Source: Cunninghamia lanceolata (Eukaryota; Streptophyta; Pinopsida; Cupressales; Cupressaceae). From it: a stretch of 64,000 bases of DNA. The notes below the pieces were generated by a model, which was not told where the DNA came from, did no database searches, and worked only from the letters and a program-made list of their open reading frames with translations. The stretch is from positions 930,001 through 994,000 of the forward strand of contig BSBN01000829.1 of the NCBI GenBank assembly GCA_027924645.1, written 5' to 3'. Made by a program: the position numbers and the translations under genes. Of this stretch, positions 1 through 10,030 are shown one piece after another (positions within the stretch are counted from its first letter, which is position 1; each line of letters starts with the position of its first letter).

Positions 1-78
1 TAGTGAAGGGGCACATCTAACCTAGTGTCTCACCTTGGGGTGCACCAGTCATCTTCGTGAAGAAGAACGATGGGGGGT
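1..78 (+). pseudogene. Chromovirus reverse-transcriptase fragment (duplicate)
   Basis: A short piece of Ty3/gypsy RT reading roughly [14 protein letters not shown], nearly the same as the stretch at 713-790 that begins Element 1. It stops abruptly near 76-78 where AT-rich DNA begins. The rest of this copy, if any, lies left of the window. It may be the original upstream part of Element 1, separated by a duplication or insertion, or an independent fragment. It cannot code on its own. Confidence 0.7.
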
Positions 79-712
79 AAAAGAACAAAATGTGTCACAC
101 TTTTAGCCAACTTATCAGCACAAGTGAATTTAAGTATTTCTAACTAAAAATCAATTTTGGTCAAACATATGATCTTGTAAGATTCATTATAGCTAAGTTA
201 GATATGTCCACAACTTTTCCAACTAAAATTAATGGATAATTGCATATGTAGCACCACTATGAGGCTAACTTACCAAAAAAATTAAATTATTTGAAAAACT
301 TGATATTTCAACAACTTCTACTCGTGTTAATAACATTTTTAAAAAAATATAAAAATACCCTTTTGTAGATCTATAAGTTTAGTTTTCAAAAATATATATA
401 TTTTAATAGTTTAATTATTATTTATATTTTCCTTTTTATTTTTACTAATAGTTGGTTATCAACACAAAACATTAGGTCGATTACCATGTCAAGGAAAAAT
501 AGTAAAACTTATTAAAAAAAAAAATATGATGCACTAGATAAAAGAATCTATATCAAGATGCTATAATTTTTTTTCTATTTTAGATAAATAGTTAATATGA
601 AACTTGACGTCGAATGGAAACAACTACGTTTTAATACATGCATATTTTATTATTTATTTAAAAATATATATTTATCAAAATTGGAAAAAATAATATCCAT
701 GCACTAAAGTTT
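79..712. other. AT-rich spacer between two RT copies
   Basis: About 630 bases of very AT-rich DNA with homopolymer runs and no reading frame of note. It is flanked on both sides by the same ~75-bp RT segment (1-78 and 713-790). I see no clear terminal inverted repeats or LTR ends, so its class is unknown. Confidence 0.5.
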
Positions 713-1156
713 CTAGCGAAGGGGAACATCTGACCTAGTGTCTCACCTTGGGGCGCACCAGTCATCTTTGTGAAGAAGGATGGGTCTCTTTGGCTTTGTA
801 TGGATTATAGGCAGCTGAATAAGGTGATGGTGAAGAACTGTTATTCTTTGCCTAGGATTGATGACTCATTTGACAAGATGCAGGGAGCCAGGGTGTTCTC
901 TAAGATTGACCTAAAGTCTAGATACTATCAGTTATGCATCACAGAGGTGGATATCCATAAGACTGCATTTCAGACTTGTTATGGTCACTATGAGTTCACT
1001 ATGGTGTCCTTCAGTTTGGCAAATGTCGTTATAGTAGTCATGAGTCTCATGAATGGGGTGTTTCTCACTTTCCTTGATCAGTTCGTGATTATATTCCTTG
1101 ATGGCATTTTGATTTATTCACGGACTAAGGAGGAGCTTGAGGAGTACTTATGCTAG
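713..1156 (+). pseudogene. Reverse transcriptase remnant (chromovirus)
   Basis: This is the N-terminal and palm part of a Ty3/gypsy RT. Recognisable blocks are [20 protein letters not shown], the [13 protein letters not shown] block, and the catalytic block at about 1090-1125, which reads FLDGILIYS. The family has two adjacent aspartates there; the second is glycine here, so the polymerase would be inactive even without the stops. An early TGA lies in the first codons after 713 and the frame ends with TAG at 1154-1156. Family identity is firm; the gene is certainly not functional. Confidence 0.85.
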
Positions 1157-2032
1157 GTTCTTCAGTGTTTGAGAGAGAAGCAAAGGCACGAGGTTCAATA
1201 TTTGGGGCACATTCTATCTAGCAATGGTATCTTAGTAGATCCATCAAAGATTAGAGCTATCAGGGATTGGCCAGCACCTACCAATGTCATAAAGGTTAGG
1301 AGCTTCATGGGACTAGCAGGTTATTATCACAGAATTATTGAGGGCTTTTCCAGGAGAGCACACCCCATCACTTCCCTTTAGCAAAAAGGGAAGAGTTTTT
1401 TGTGGATAGAGTAGTGTGAGAGGGACTTTGAGGTCCTCAAGGAGTGTCTCACTAGTGATCCTATCTTAGCAGTACCTGATCCAGTAACAAATTTCATGGT
1501 TTGCATAGATGTATCATTAGAAGGTTTAGGAGTAGTGCTGATGCATTGTGGTTGAGTGATCACGTATGAGTCACGAAAGCTCAAGACCCATAAGTTGAAC
1601 TACCCGACACATGATATGGAATTAGCAACAGTAGTTCATGCTCTTATTCAATGGAGACACTTCCTCTTAGGACATCGTTTTGAGTTACACTCTGACCTTC
1701 ATAGTCTATAGTACATCTTCATGCAGTTGAATCTAAATGCCTGCCAATAACATTGGATGGAATTTCTTTGTGAGTATGACTTTGATGTGTATTACATCAA
1801 GGGGAAGGAGACTATGGTTGCTGATGCCTCAAGTTGGAGATGCCATGAGATCCTGACCTTGACCTTGAGTGTAGACTTGAGAGGGTGTATCTTGCAGCAC
1901 CTACCAGAGGATGAGTGGTTTCTTGAGGTTCAACAGGAGTTGCAGTCACAGAGGACCCTTAAGGGCAAGTTTGTAGGGTATTCTCTTGAGGCAGATGGTC
2001 TTCTATGACATCATCAGTGCATCTATGTTCCC
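1157..2032 (+). pseudogene. RT thumb, RNase H and linker remnant
   Basis: This continues the same pol gene. The RT thumb ([13 protein letters not shown] and [18 protein letters not shown]) is readable at 1190-1370. A decayed Ty3-type RNase H follows at about 1380-1850, ending in a recognisable YIKGKETMVADASS block near 1790-1830. The 1757-2008 frame then covers the linker toward integrase. TAG stops at 1379 and 1412, a stop near 1554 and TAG near 1709 break the frame. Several match CAG glutamine codons of the family. The order after RT and before integrase agrees with a Ty3/gypsy pol. Confidence 0.75.
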
Positions 2033-2860
2033 CTTGTAGGTGCTCTTTGATCAATAGTTTTATTACAGGCTCACAGAGCACCATATGCAACACATCCTGG
2101 GGTGAAGAAGATGCATGCTGATTTGAGACAGTTGTACCACTGGGTAGGTATGAGGCATGACATTGTAGAGTTTGTTGCTCGTTGCCTTGAGTACCAAAGG
2201 GTGAAGGCTGAGCATCAGCATCTAGAAGGTTTACTTTACCCTCATGAGATACCAGAGTGGATATGGGATACCATTTCTACAAATTTCATTGTAGGTCTAC
2301 CTTTGTCAGTTGACCGCCATGATCCCATCATGGTGATGGTTGACAAGTTGACCAAGGTAGCCCACTTTTCACCTATATGCACGATGTACACTGCACCAGT
2401 AGTGGCCAGGGTATTCTTGGATTACATTGTAAGACTTCATGGAGTACCTCATCATATCATATCTGACAAAGATTCAGTTTTCACATCAACATTTTGGAGA
2501 GCATTACAACAGGCATTGGACACCTAGCTCAACTTTAGTCTGACTTATCACCCTTAGATAGATGGGCAGACTAAGAGGGTGAATTAGGTGTTAGAAGACA
2601 TGCTTTGTATGTATGCTATGGATCACCAGTCCAGATGGGAGGATTACCTGTATTTGGTTGAGTTTGCCTACAATAATGGGCATCATAGCTCATTAGGTAT
2701 GCCTCCCTACCAGGCCTTCTATGGTAGACCATAAAGGACTCCCTTGATTTGGGATCATATCAAAGAAAGAGTGGCTATTGGACCTGAGTTGGTACAGGAT
2801 ATGGAGCAATAGGTCACTTTGATCAGGTAGAGATTGTAGGAGACACATGATCGCTAGAAG
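2033..2860 (+). pseudogene. Integrase remnant (chromovirus)
   Basis: The frame at 2102-2527 gives a zinc-finger remnant and the first part of the catalytic core, ending in HHIISDKDSVFTSTFW. The second cysteine of the CxxC pair is tyrosine (CLEYQ). The first catalytic aspartate region reads TISTNFIVGLP, with asparagine where the family has aspartate. The core continues past TAG stops at about 2525, 2556 and 2587, with GQTKRVN and EFAYNNGHHSSLG blocks still visible. These changes mean loss of activity. Its place between RNase H and the chromodomain tail is normal. Confidence 0.85.
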
Positions 2861-3330
2861 AAGTATGCCGAGGCCAAGAGATTGGATCGGAGCTTCTTAG
2901 TGGGCGACAAGGTGTTCTTGAGAGTGTGGATGCATAAGAGTCCAATCCGTTATGGAAAGGACTCTAAGCTCGCACCTTATTTTGTTGGACCTTTTGAGAT
3001 CTTGGAGTGGATAGGACCCGTAGCTTACCGTCTTGCCTTGCCACCTAGTTTGTCACGCATCCATGATGTGTTTCATATTTATGTGCCAAGATGATATATA
3101 TCTAACATGACTCATGTTTTGGACTAGGATGCCTTACAGGTACGAGCAGCTGGCTCTGGAGCCAATTTGCATCTTGGCTCATCAGATGCTGGGCCTTCGA
3201 GGCCAAGAATTGGACCAGGTCAAAGTTTAGTGGGATCGTTATGATGAGGTCTCGGCTACATGGGAGGATGCTGCTAGTTTGAGGACTCTTTATCCTCACC
3301 TTCTTGCTGACTTCCAGGAGGAAGTATAGT
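2861..3330 (+). pseudogene. Integrase C-terminal and chromodomain remnant
   Basis: At 2882-3094 the frame reads VGDKVFLRVW, then SKLAPYFVGPFEIL and RIHDVFHIYVPR, the conserved integrase C-terminal module of plant chromoviruses. The region 3120-3330 reads on as a degenerate chromodomain-like tail (VKV, stop, WDRYDEVSATWEDA). In this group the chromodomain is thought to guide integration to heterochromatin by binding modified histone H3. Stops are present, so this is a fossil. The assignment as chromodomain rests on position and a short WxRYDEVSATWE-like core. Confidence 0.7.
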
Positions 3331-3333
3331 CTT

Positions 3334-3345
3334 AGGGGGGGAGGA
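3334..3345 (+). promoter_or_regulatory. Polypurine tract of Element 1
   Basis: A purine run (AGGGGGGGAGGA) sits directly before TGTGAGG, the expected arrangement of a plus-strand primer site just upstream of a 3' LTR. Confidence 0.75.
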
Positions 3346-5635
3346 TGTGAGGTCTACCTTTGCCTTACCATATATTTTTGCTTACGATACATTGTGATGG
3401 ATTTTATTATGGACATGTGGATATTGGGGACTGTTGATCCTGTACTTACACCTTCATTACTTTATCTTATGTTGTTTAGATAGACTGTTTATGCTTTATG
3501 GATGATTAGATCTCTTGTTAGATTTCATTCGATGATATGATGTTTAGATGTTAGGATTTCATTTATGTTTATTAGTATGTGTATTGATGTTGAAATTGAT
3601 GAATTATCTTGCATTGTGAGATCCTGATTATAGTGGTGAATGTGAATGACTTGAGAGACATATATTTGTTAGCATGTGGTTATTATTGTTGATTATATGT
3701 GATTTTGCAATCATGTGTGTGATGTATGTTGTTCACTTTGCTTTGGCTATTTTACTATGTGCTATTAATGGTTTGTGGAAGTGTGCAGGTTACTTTCCAT
3801 ACCCATGGAAAATTGGAGGTTGGACAATAACCATATGTTATACCCATGTTCAACCGACCTAGTCCTAAGTAGGAATAAGGTCATATGTGTTGGATAATGT
3901 TGATTATGTTGTATTTGATTTATGACATTTTGTATGGTTTAACCCTTTTTAATTTATCTTCTGATGTTTTGTAAAAAGTATAATGTTGGGTTTGCACAAT
4001 TTTTAGTGCTAAATGTTTGAAGCCCTTTTCAAGTGATTTTATGTGTTTCTAAGTGTTGCTAATGGTCAAATACGGATCCTAGGTCACACCCCTATGGTCT
4101 AAGGCCATTCCTAACATATTTAAACTTGATTTGGACCTTGTATAGTTACCCAAACTTGACCCTTGAGTCAAGTGACGAGTTTGGGAAGTGTGAGAGGTGG
4201 TTGGAAGGTCACCATCTCACTTAACCTTAACCTCACCCACTTGGGTAAGGTTACCCTTGCTTCTCATGCTCTATAAGATTCTCACATGTGTGATACCTCT
4301 TCCCTATACTCTCACACATGTGTGAGAGCACTTGTGGGGAAGAGTGTAGCTTAGTTGAATGAGAAGGTGACATGTTGCACCTCCTCATTCAATAGAAGCT
4401 TCCCTTGTGTGCTCACATCTCCCTATGCTCTTACACATGTGTGAGCATTTGTGGGAGAGTGTGTAGCTTTGTGGAATGGGGAGATGACAAGTGTCACCTC
4501 CTCATTCATGTGGGGTTGTGAGGAGGGTTATGTGGATGGAGGAGATGGTGACAAGTGTCACCTTCTCATCCATTAGAGTTTGAGAGCCTTGTTTATTTAT
4601 CTCTCTCATTTTGATGAGATGAGGGTTCATTTTGTTCTTTTCTTTTGGGAAATTTTATGCTTGTGTTGGGAGAGAAGGACTTGGAGATCTTGGAAGGAGT
4701 TGGAGGACTTGTGGAAAGCTCTTCACCATTATCCTCCATCCTTGAAGCTTGAGAGGTATTCCTCAAGGCTTCAATCCTTTTTACTTGCTTATTTTGCTTA
4801 TGAACTATGTATGTTATGATGTTTATGTTCATGTATTTTGTTGTAGTTTTGTGTTTATGGGTTAAAGGGTTGTTGGGTGATTTCTCCCATGAGAGAGCTC
4901 ACCTTAGTCTTGGGTGAGAGAGGATGTGAATCTCCTCGGTTTCCCCTCTTTGTGATGGTATAGTTTTATGCCCAAGGGCCTTATTTGGAGTTTTGGGGAG
5001 TTTGGTTTATGGCATGAGTGCCTTGTTCTATGAAAAGAGAAGTATGGAAAGAGGCCAAGTGATTATTGAGCATTTTGAGTATTGAGAGTGTGGGTCTCCT
5101 TGAGTAGAGTGAGTCCACTCTCTCACCCTTCAAATTTATTTTTAAAATGGGTTAGTTATGTGTGTTGGCCTTGGTTGGGTGTAAATGTGCTTGATGTGAG
5201 TGTTCCATCTTATGTGTTTTGAAACTTGGTTGTTGGAAGGCCTCCTAGCTTGGGGGTGGCCTATTTTAGGCCTAGGTTGGAAGGAGAGCTTCCCATGGGT
5301 ATTGTGAACCTTCTTATGTCTTTTGTAGGTGCATCGGTGGCAATGGATAAGTTGGACTTGGAGAGTAAACTTGGTTTTAGTGGTTTTATGTAATATGTTT
5401 TAATTAAGGCATTGAGATGCCTTACCCCTATTTAGGGGCTTGTAATAGTTGTTTAGTTGAGAGGATGAGCTCTCTTATAGGTTGAGATCCCTTAACTACT
5501 TGTAAACTTGTACTCATTTAATGATCAATGGCTTAAATATATGTATTTCCTTTTTGTGATGTGAAAGGATATAGTTATCCATTCTCTCTCTCTCTCTCTC
5601 ACTCTCATTATTGTTATTATGCATTGAATGTGACA
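3346..5635 (+). repeat. Putative 3' LTR of Element 1
   Basis: It starts TGTGAGG right after the polypurine tract and may end at TGTGACA (5629-5635), giving TGT...ACA ends and about 2.29 kb. A possible TATA box (CTATAAG, near 4270) precedes a block of short repeats. The end is a guess because no 5' partner is in the window. Short open frames on both strands at 4580-4832 look fortuitous. No other gene was seen. Confidence 0.6.
4240..4580. repeat. Degenerate tandem blocks with palindromes in the LTR
   Basis: Two and a partial third copy of a roughly 110-bp block, each with an ACACATGTGTGAG core followed by GTGGG-AGAGTGTAGCTT and a GTGACA-GT-CACCTCCTCATTCA segment. The first core is a perfect 20-bp palindrome at 4309-4328 (CTCTCACACATGTGTGAGAG). 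Confidence 0.65.
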
Positions 5636-5861
5636 AAAAATTTGAAGAAAAAAAAACAAAAAAATAATAAGTGTAGTAGGCCAATTTGTGAAATAGAAGT
5701 TATGCTATCTTGTTTCTTATAGTGAAAGAGAAATCAAAGAATAATTTCATGCATGTTTTGTTATGTTTTAATTATCTCTTTACGTTAATATATATTCATA
5801 CATATATTTATATTTACCTACATGTTTGTAACTAAGTGAAAAAAAAGTTAAACGAGATTCT

Positions 5862-5908
5862 TGATATATATATATATATCTGTGTGTGTGCGCGCGCGCG
5901 CGCGCGCA
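5862..5908. repeat. Compound TA / TG / CG microsatellite
   Basis: A TA run followed by (TG)5 and about nine CG steps (5881-5908). The almost pure alternating purine-pyrimidine order is the sort of sequence that can take up Z-DNA. A CG run is rare in DNA that otherwise looks CpG-depleted. Confidence 0.9.
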
Positions 5909-6454
5909 CTCTTATTAATCTTAATGTTACTATTTTTTATGTCACTATTTTATGATAGTGACTAGTTTTCTTTTACTAGTGAATTAATTATATATATATA
6001 TATAATACTTCTTTAAATTTTATATCCCTTAAACTATAGCTTATGGAAAAGCATTTTATTTTTCCTTTGAGTAAAACCCATATGCTCGAATTAGGGCTCG
6101 GCCCTTGTGTTTCTGCCATAGGCAGAACACTTTCCTTGTTTGCATAAAGAGACTTGCGCGGGGAGGGTAGTGGGGAGACAAGGGTTGGGGTGGTAACCCA
6201 CTTGTATTGGTGTCCTATGTGGTGCTTCGCGCCCCTTGAGTCCCCCTTCCACGGTTGTCGGCCATGATTCGGTCGTTTCAAACTTTTAATAGCACATTTT
6301 ATTTATAATGTTATCTCTGTTTAAGCTCGTTTGGCCGCAGTTTCTTTACCAGGGTTCGGTCTTTGATATATATATATATCTGTGTATGTATAACTGTCAG
6401 TAGAATATTGATTATACTTTTATCTCTGAGATTTTTGTATGACCTGAATGTTAG

Positions 6455-6457
<3 letters not shown>

Positions 6458-6505
<48 letters not shown>
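6458..6505. repeat. (TA)n microsatellite, about 24 units
   Basis: An uninterrupted run of TA of about 48 bases. A short frame reading poly-(Tyr-Ile) across it is an artefact of the repeat. Confidence 0.95.
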
Positions 6506-6507
<2 letters not shown>

Positions 6508-7639
6508 AAAAAAAAGAAAGCAATTTATTTTATTCTCTGGTTACCATTTTATCTCTAGTTTTTGCCAAAAAAAAAATGTCCAGAGAGTTCATAATGATGT
6601 TAACTTAGTAAACAAAAAAATATAACCTGTAGAAAATGGTTAGAGAACAATGTTAGAAAAGAAAATTAGAAAACAAAACTAGTGAAATGTTAGAGAAATT
6701 TTTTTAACTTGTAGCATAGAAAAAAAAACATGTTAGAAAACCATTAGTAAATATTTAAGTCCTTCTTACTTGGGAAGATACCTCCCACTTGGGGAGGTAC
6801 CTTCCAACCCACTTGCTCCTATTTGAAAACCTGCTCATCTAACCAAAACAAACCAAGTTGTGAATGAGAATAAATAAGAGATTGAGTGCTTTTTTAAAGC
6901 TCCTCTAGGGTTTGGTGCCCTAAGTGTTAGGGATTTGACTAATTTAATTAAACTGGTTATGTTGTGCAAATCCCACTTAGTAAGTGGTAGGCTATTTTGT
7001 CTTTTAGTGTGTGTGGGTAAATTTACCGTTTTTAATTAGATAATTTTACACTGAATGGTGCATTTGATATATTGATTATATTATTCCTTTGTTGTGAATG
7101 AATTAAATTGTCCCTTGCTTTTAAATTGCATGAGGTTGTTAAAACTATTATTGTGGGATTTTTAAAATTAATTGCATTTTAAACTATAGATATAGTTAGG
7201 TTAATTTATTTTGAAATTTGTTGGGAAAGGTTCCTAGTTTAAATTATTGCATTTGTTTTATTTAATTTTGAAAGGGGTTAAGTTAGGGGTTTTATTTTTT
7301 TAACCTCCTATAGTTGATGAGGTGGCATTATGCTACCGAATCACTATAGGATTTACCCTAATTAGTTCCATTTTACCCTGTTATGCTACCGAAATTATTC
7401 TAGAGTTAATTAAGTTACTTGCTTTTATTAGGTCGGTTAATTTATTCCTTTTTGTATTAAATCTTAGACTAATGTATAAGTTAGAAATTTATATTAATCG
7501 TATTTAGATGTTTAGATCCTTAGGTCTTTAGTGGAACTAAGGTTAGATTTTGATTTATATCAAAATTGACTCACTTCATTTTAGTAACCCTAGGGTTAGA
7601 ATCCAAAACGGAATCTAACCCTCTCAGTGTCACTTCTTG

Positions 7640-7925
7640 AGACATACACCCGTTTAGTGGCTACACATCGTAGGGATGACGAAGTGTGTGTCGCATCATC
7701 CCATTGTGATTGACCTTCCTCACCTTTGGGCTATGTGCATGAGGCAAGTTGCTGAGACAACTACGTGATGTGAATGTGTCATCGAGTGCGCATGTTGCGT
7801 GTGAGGGGGTTTGTAGAGTCAGGTGGGAAATTTTTTGATTATTTGTGTCATGACCACAAGGCAAATGTGGACATGACATGTGGTTATTGTGTCATAACCA
7901 CATGGTAAATGTGTGCATGACATAA
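7640..7925. repeat. Unclassified block with imperfect direct repeats
   Basis: Holds two imperfect ~45-bp copies of a segment resembling GTGTCATGACCACAAGGCAA (about 7846-7925). To the right, at about 7925, it abuts the broken protease-like gene of copy A. The origin of the block is unknown. Confidence 0.5.
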
Positions 7926-8186
7926 TGATCATGTTGGTTGGTTCATAAGATTCTTGTATCAAATCATGTGAATAAAGAAATTCTTCAGTAGCCACATTAG
8001 TCATACATTTAGGATCAACAAGGGCTCCCTTGTGGGTTTGTTCATTACTTTCACCATGATGTAAAGAGGTCCTTCAATCCTTCCAATAATTCTATCATGT
8101 GGTGTAAAGACTAATTCAAGTTCAGGAGTCTTCCTCTTCATATAAGCTCTAGGAGGGAACATAGTATTTTGGTGATGAGAAGCCAT
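7926..8186 (-). pseudogene. Retropepsin-like protein lacking the DxG motif, copy A fragment
   Basis: The frame starts MASHHQN at 8186, the counterpart of the MASNRNN start in BC. It continues through FPPRAYMKRK, an HDRIIGRIEGPLYI block and, after a one-base frameshift near 8015, VDPKCMTNVATEEFL. In related gypsy proteases of this window the same point has LIDGG; here it is VDPKC, so the catalytic Asp-Ser/Thr/Gly-Gly is absent. The homology ends at about 7926 after ESYEPTNMI. It is best seen as a truncated copy of the BC protein. The missing motif is shared with BC, so it probably predates decay. Confidence 0.7.
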
Positions 8187-8868
8187 GTATGTGAGATTAT
8201 CTCACACCAAAATACTTGTTTGAGGAAATCGAGTTTTTAAAAACAAAAACACATGAATTTCACAACAACCAAGTATGTAAGATGGAAATATATGTTGCAC
8301 AACAAGGCAAGATGATTGTTTTGAAAGTTTTCTTAAAGAAATTTAAAGAAAGTGTATAAATTCTTTTATGTTGAAATACAGAATGTGTAATTGCAAAAGA
8401 TGAAAGTTTCAATGCTAGGATGCAAAATTCTACACTATAATCCAAAAATGCATTTCAAAATCAGATTTTAATGAATGTTGAAAAGGAGTAGCAAAATCTG
8501 AAAATGAAATTTTGACTACAAACCCTAGTTTTTGCAAAGACTAGGTTATATGAGAAATACAACTTTTTAGGCAAAACCCTAGCAAATGAATCTTTTAAAT
8601 GCAAGATTTTATATGAAGAAATGATGAATTAATGTAATAACTATCATATCTGATATAAAAATCAGAAATTTAAATGTTTTTATGATATGCCAAAAAAATA
8701 AGCAAAACTATGTCTTAACGCAAGCCTAAAATGCTTGTTTTTTAAAAAAATTTTCAAATGTGCTAGATTTTTCAATGCAAGATGAAAGATATGATATAAA
8801 TAAATGCAAGGATTGATTAGAACACTTAGCAAGATGCAAGTTCAGTAAAAACTTTGGGTTCATGAAAA
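8187..8868 (-). other. Leader of copy A (non-coding)
   Basis: About 680 bases between LTR and ORF, matching the BC leader in composition and in motifs such as CCCTAG-TTTTGCA-AGACTAGG. The bases just after the LTR end (8868 downward) correspond to the primer-site region of BC. No reading frame of note. Confidence 0.6.
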
Positions 8869-10030
8869 TGTTATGTGTGAAAAGTGATAAGATGGTGGAT
8901 AGTGTCAAAGTCTATCAAATCAAGCCTGCCCTCCTTTCACAAAAACATTCAAGGACAACAATAGAGTCAAGTCACTATAGATGGAGAGGAATTAGTTGTG
9001 GGTTGATGTCACTTAGGAATGATATGGAAAGATAGATTAGATTGATAGATTTGTCAAACCCTAGATCAAGTAAGCCTCAAACCCTAATTATAATGAAATC
9101 AGGTACAAATGAACAAAATACGACAGATGATCACACAAGAGGGCACTAAATACATATTAGAAACATGCCAAGACTTGGATTTTTAGAGGTGGAAACTTTG
9201 GGGACACTAGGGTGGGTGCCCAAGTCCAATAGGGAAGTTTTCTGTAGATCTGGAATAGTGAGGTTTGTAGGACTGCAATTTGCTTTAGAGTTTCTGGAAA
9301 TGCCAATCGAGAGGACTATAAAGTAGGCACTCTAGTCTAGTAGGGTTGATTCTCTACACTTCTTCTTAGATCTTGAATCTCTATCCTCTACTTTTCTTCT
9401 CTGTAAGTCCACTTCACCAAATCTCACACCTGTAACCTGCAATCACAAAGAGAGGGGTTTGTGGGTTGTGGTGTTTAGGAGCTTGCCTCGGTCAAGCCCT
9501 AGAATGACATTCAAGTCTTCCAACACTGTTGTTAGATAGAGTGAATGCCCTTGGAGGACAGAGGCTAAATGAAATGATGAAATAGATTGATTGAAACACA
9601 AATAGATGTCACCTTAGAGGTGAAGCCCTCACATAGATGAAGATCTTTCACACCATGAGGAGATGGATTGATGAAGCCAACTTTGCAACAAATAAACACA
9701 ATAACAACACTATTCTGCTTTGCAACACAATGAATGCCTTGAAATCCCTTAGCTCAATATTACACATTCACATTATCCACCTAGTTGTAAAATGAAGTCT
9801 TAAACATGTTTATATATGCATTCCCACTAACTTTCATAATTCAAATTGAAAATACTGACAGAGGGAAACCTTTTTAAAGGTCTTGTGCTGACATCCTAAA
9901 ATTTAGGTCCCAACAAATCATCTTGGACTAGGGCATGGGTGACCAAGTGCCAAGGCATGATTTGGGTCTTGATTAAGCTTTAAGATGAACCCCTAGGCCC
10001 CATTTGACATGGGTTTCAGGAGAAATTTGC

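Larger units (their letters stand above)
713..5635 (+). mobile_element. Element 1: decayed Ty3/gypsy chromovirus, 3' half
   Basis: The 3' half of a gypsy element: RT, RNase H, integrase and chromodomain remnants in the standard order, then a polypurine tract and a putative 3' LTR. Gag, protease and the 5' LTR are not in the window. The reading frame is cut by many stops. Most are TAG, at places such as 1154, 1379 and 1412 where a CAG glutamine codon would fit, as expected from deamination of methylated CHG sites. The integrase C-terminal remnant followed by a chromodomain-like tail places it in the chromoviruses. Confidence 0.85.
5636..7639. other. Unclassified AT-rich DNA with microsatellites
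   Basis: No gene recognised. It holds several TA runs (about 5862, 5992, 6366 and 6458), a TG/CG run and long A- or T-rich stretches. A short motif, TTATGCTACCGAA, occurs twice (about 7328 and 7380). The region may be decayed LTR sequence, but I cannot assign it. Confidence 0.5.

Noticed and set aside
4580..4832. Overlapping 79-codon frames on both strands
   Set aside because: They lie in an LTR, have no family features, and the antisense pairing suggests chance.
6311..6523. Frame with poly-(Tyr-Ile)
   Set aside because: Produced by the (TA)n microsatellite.
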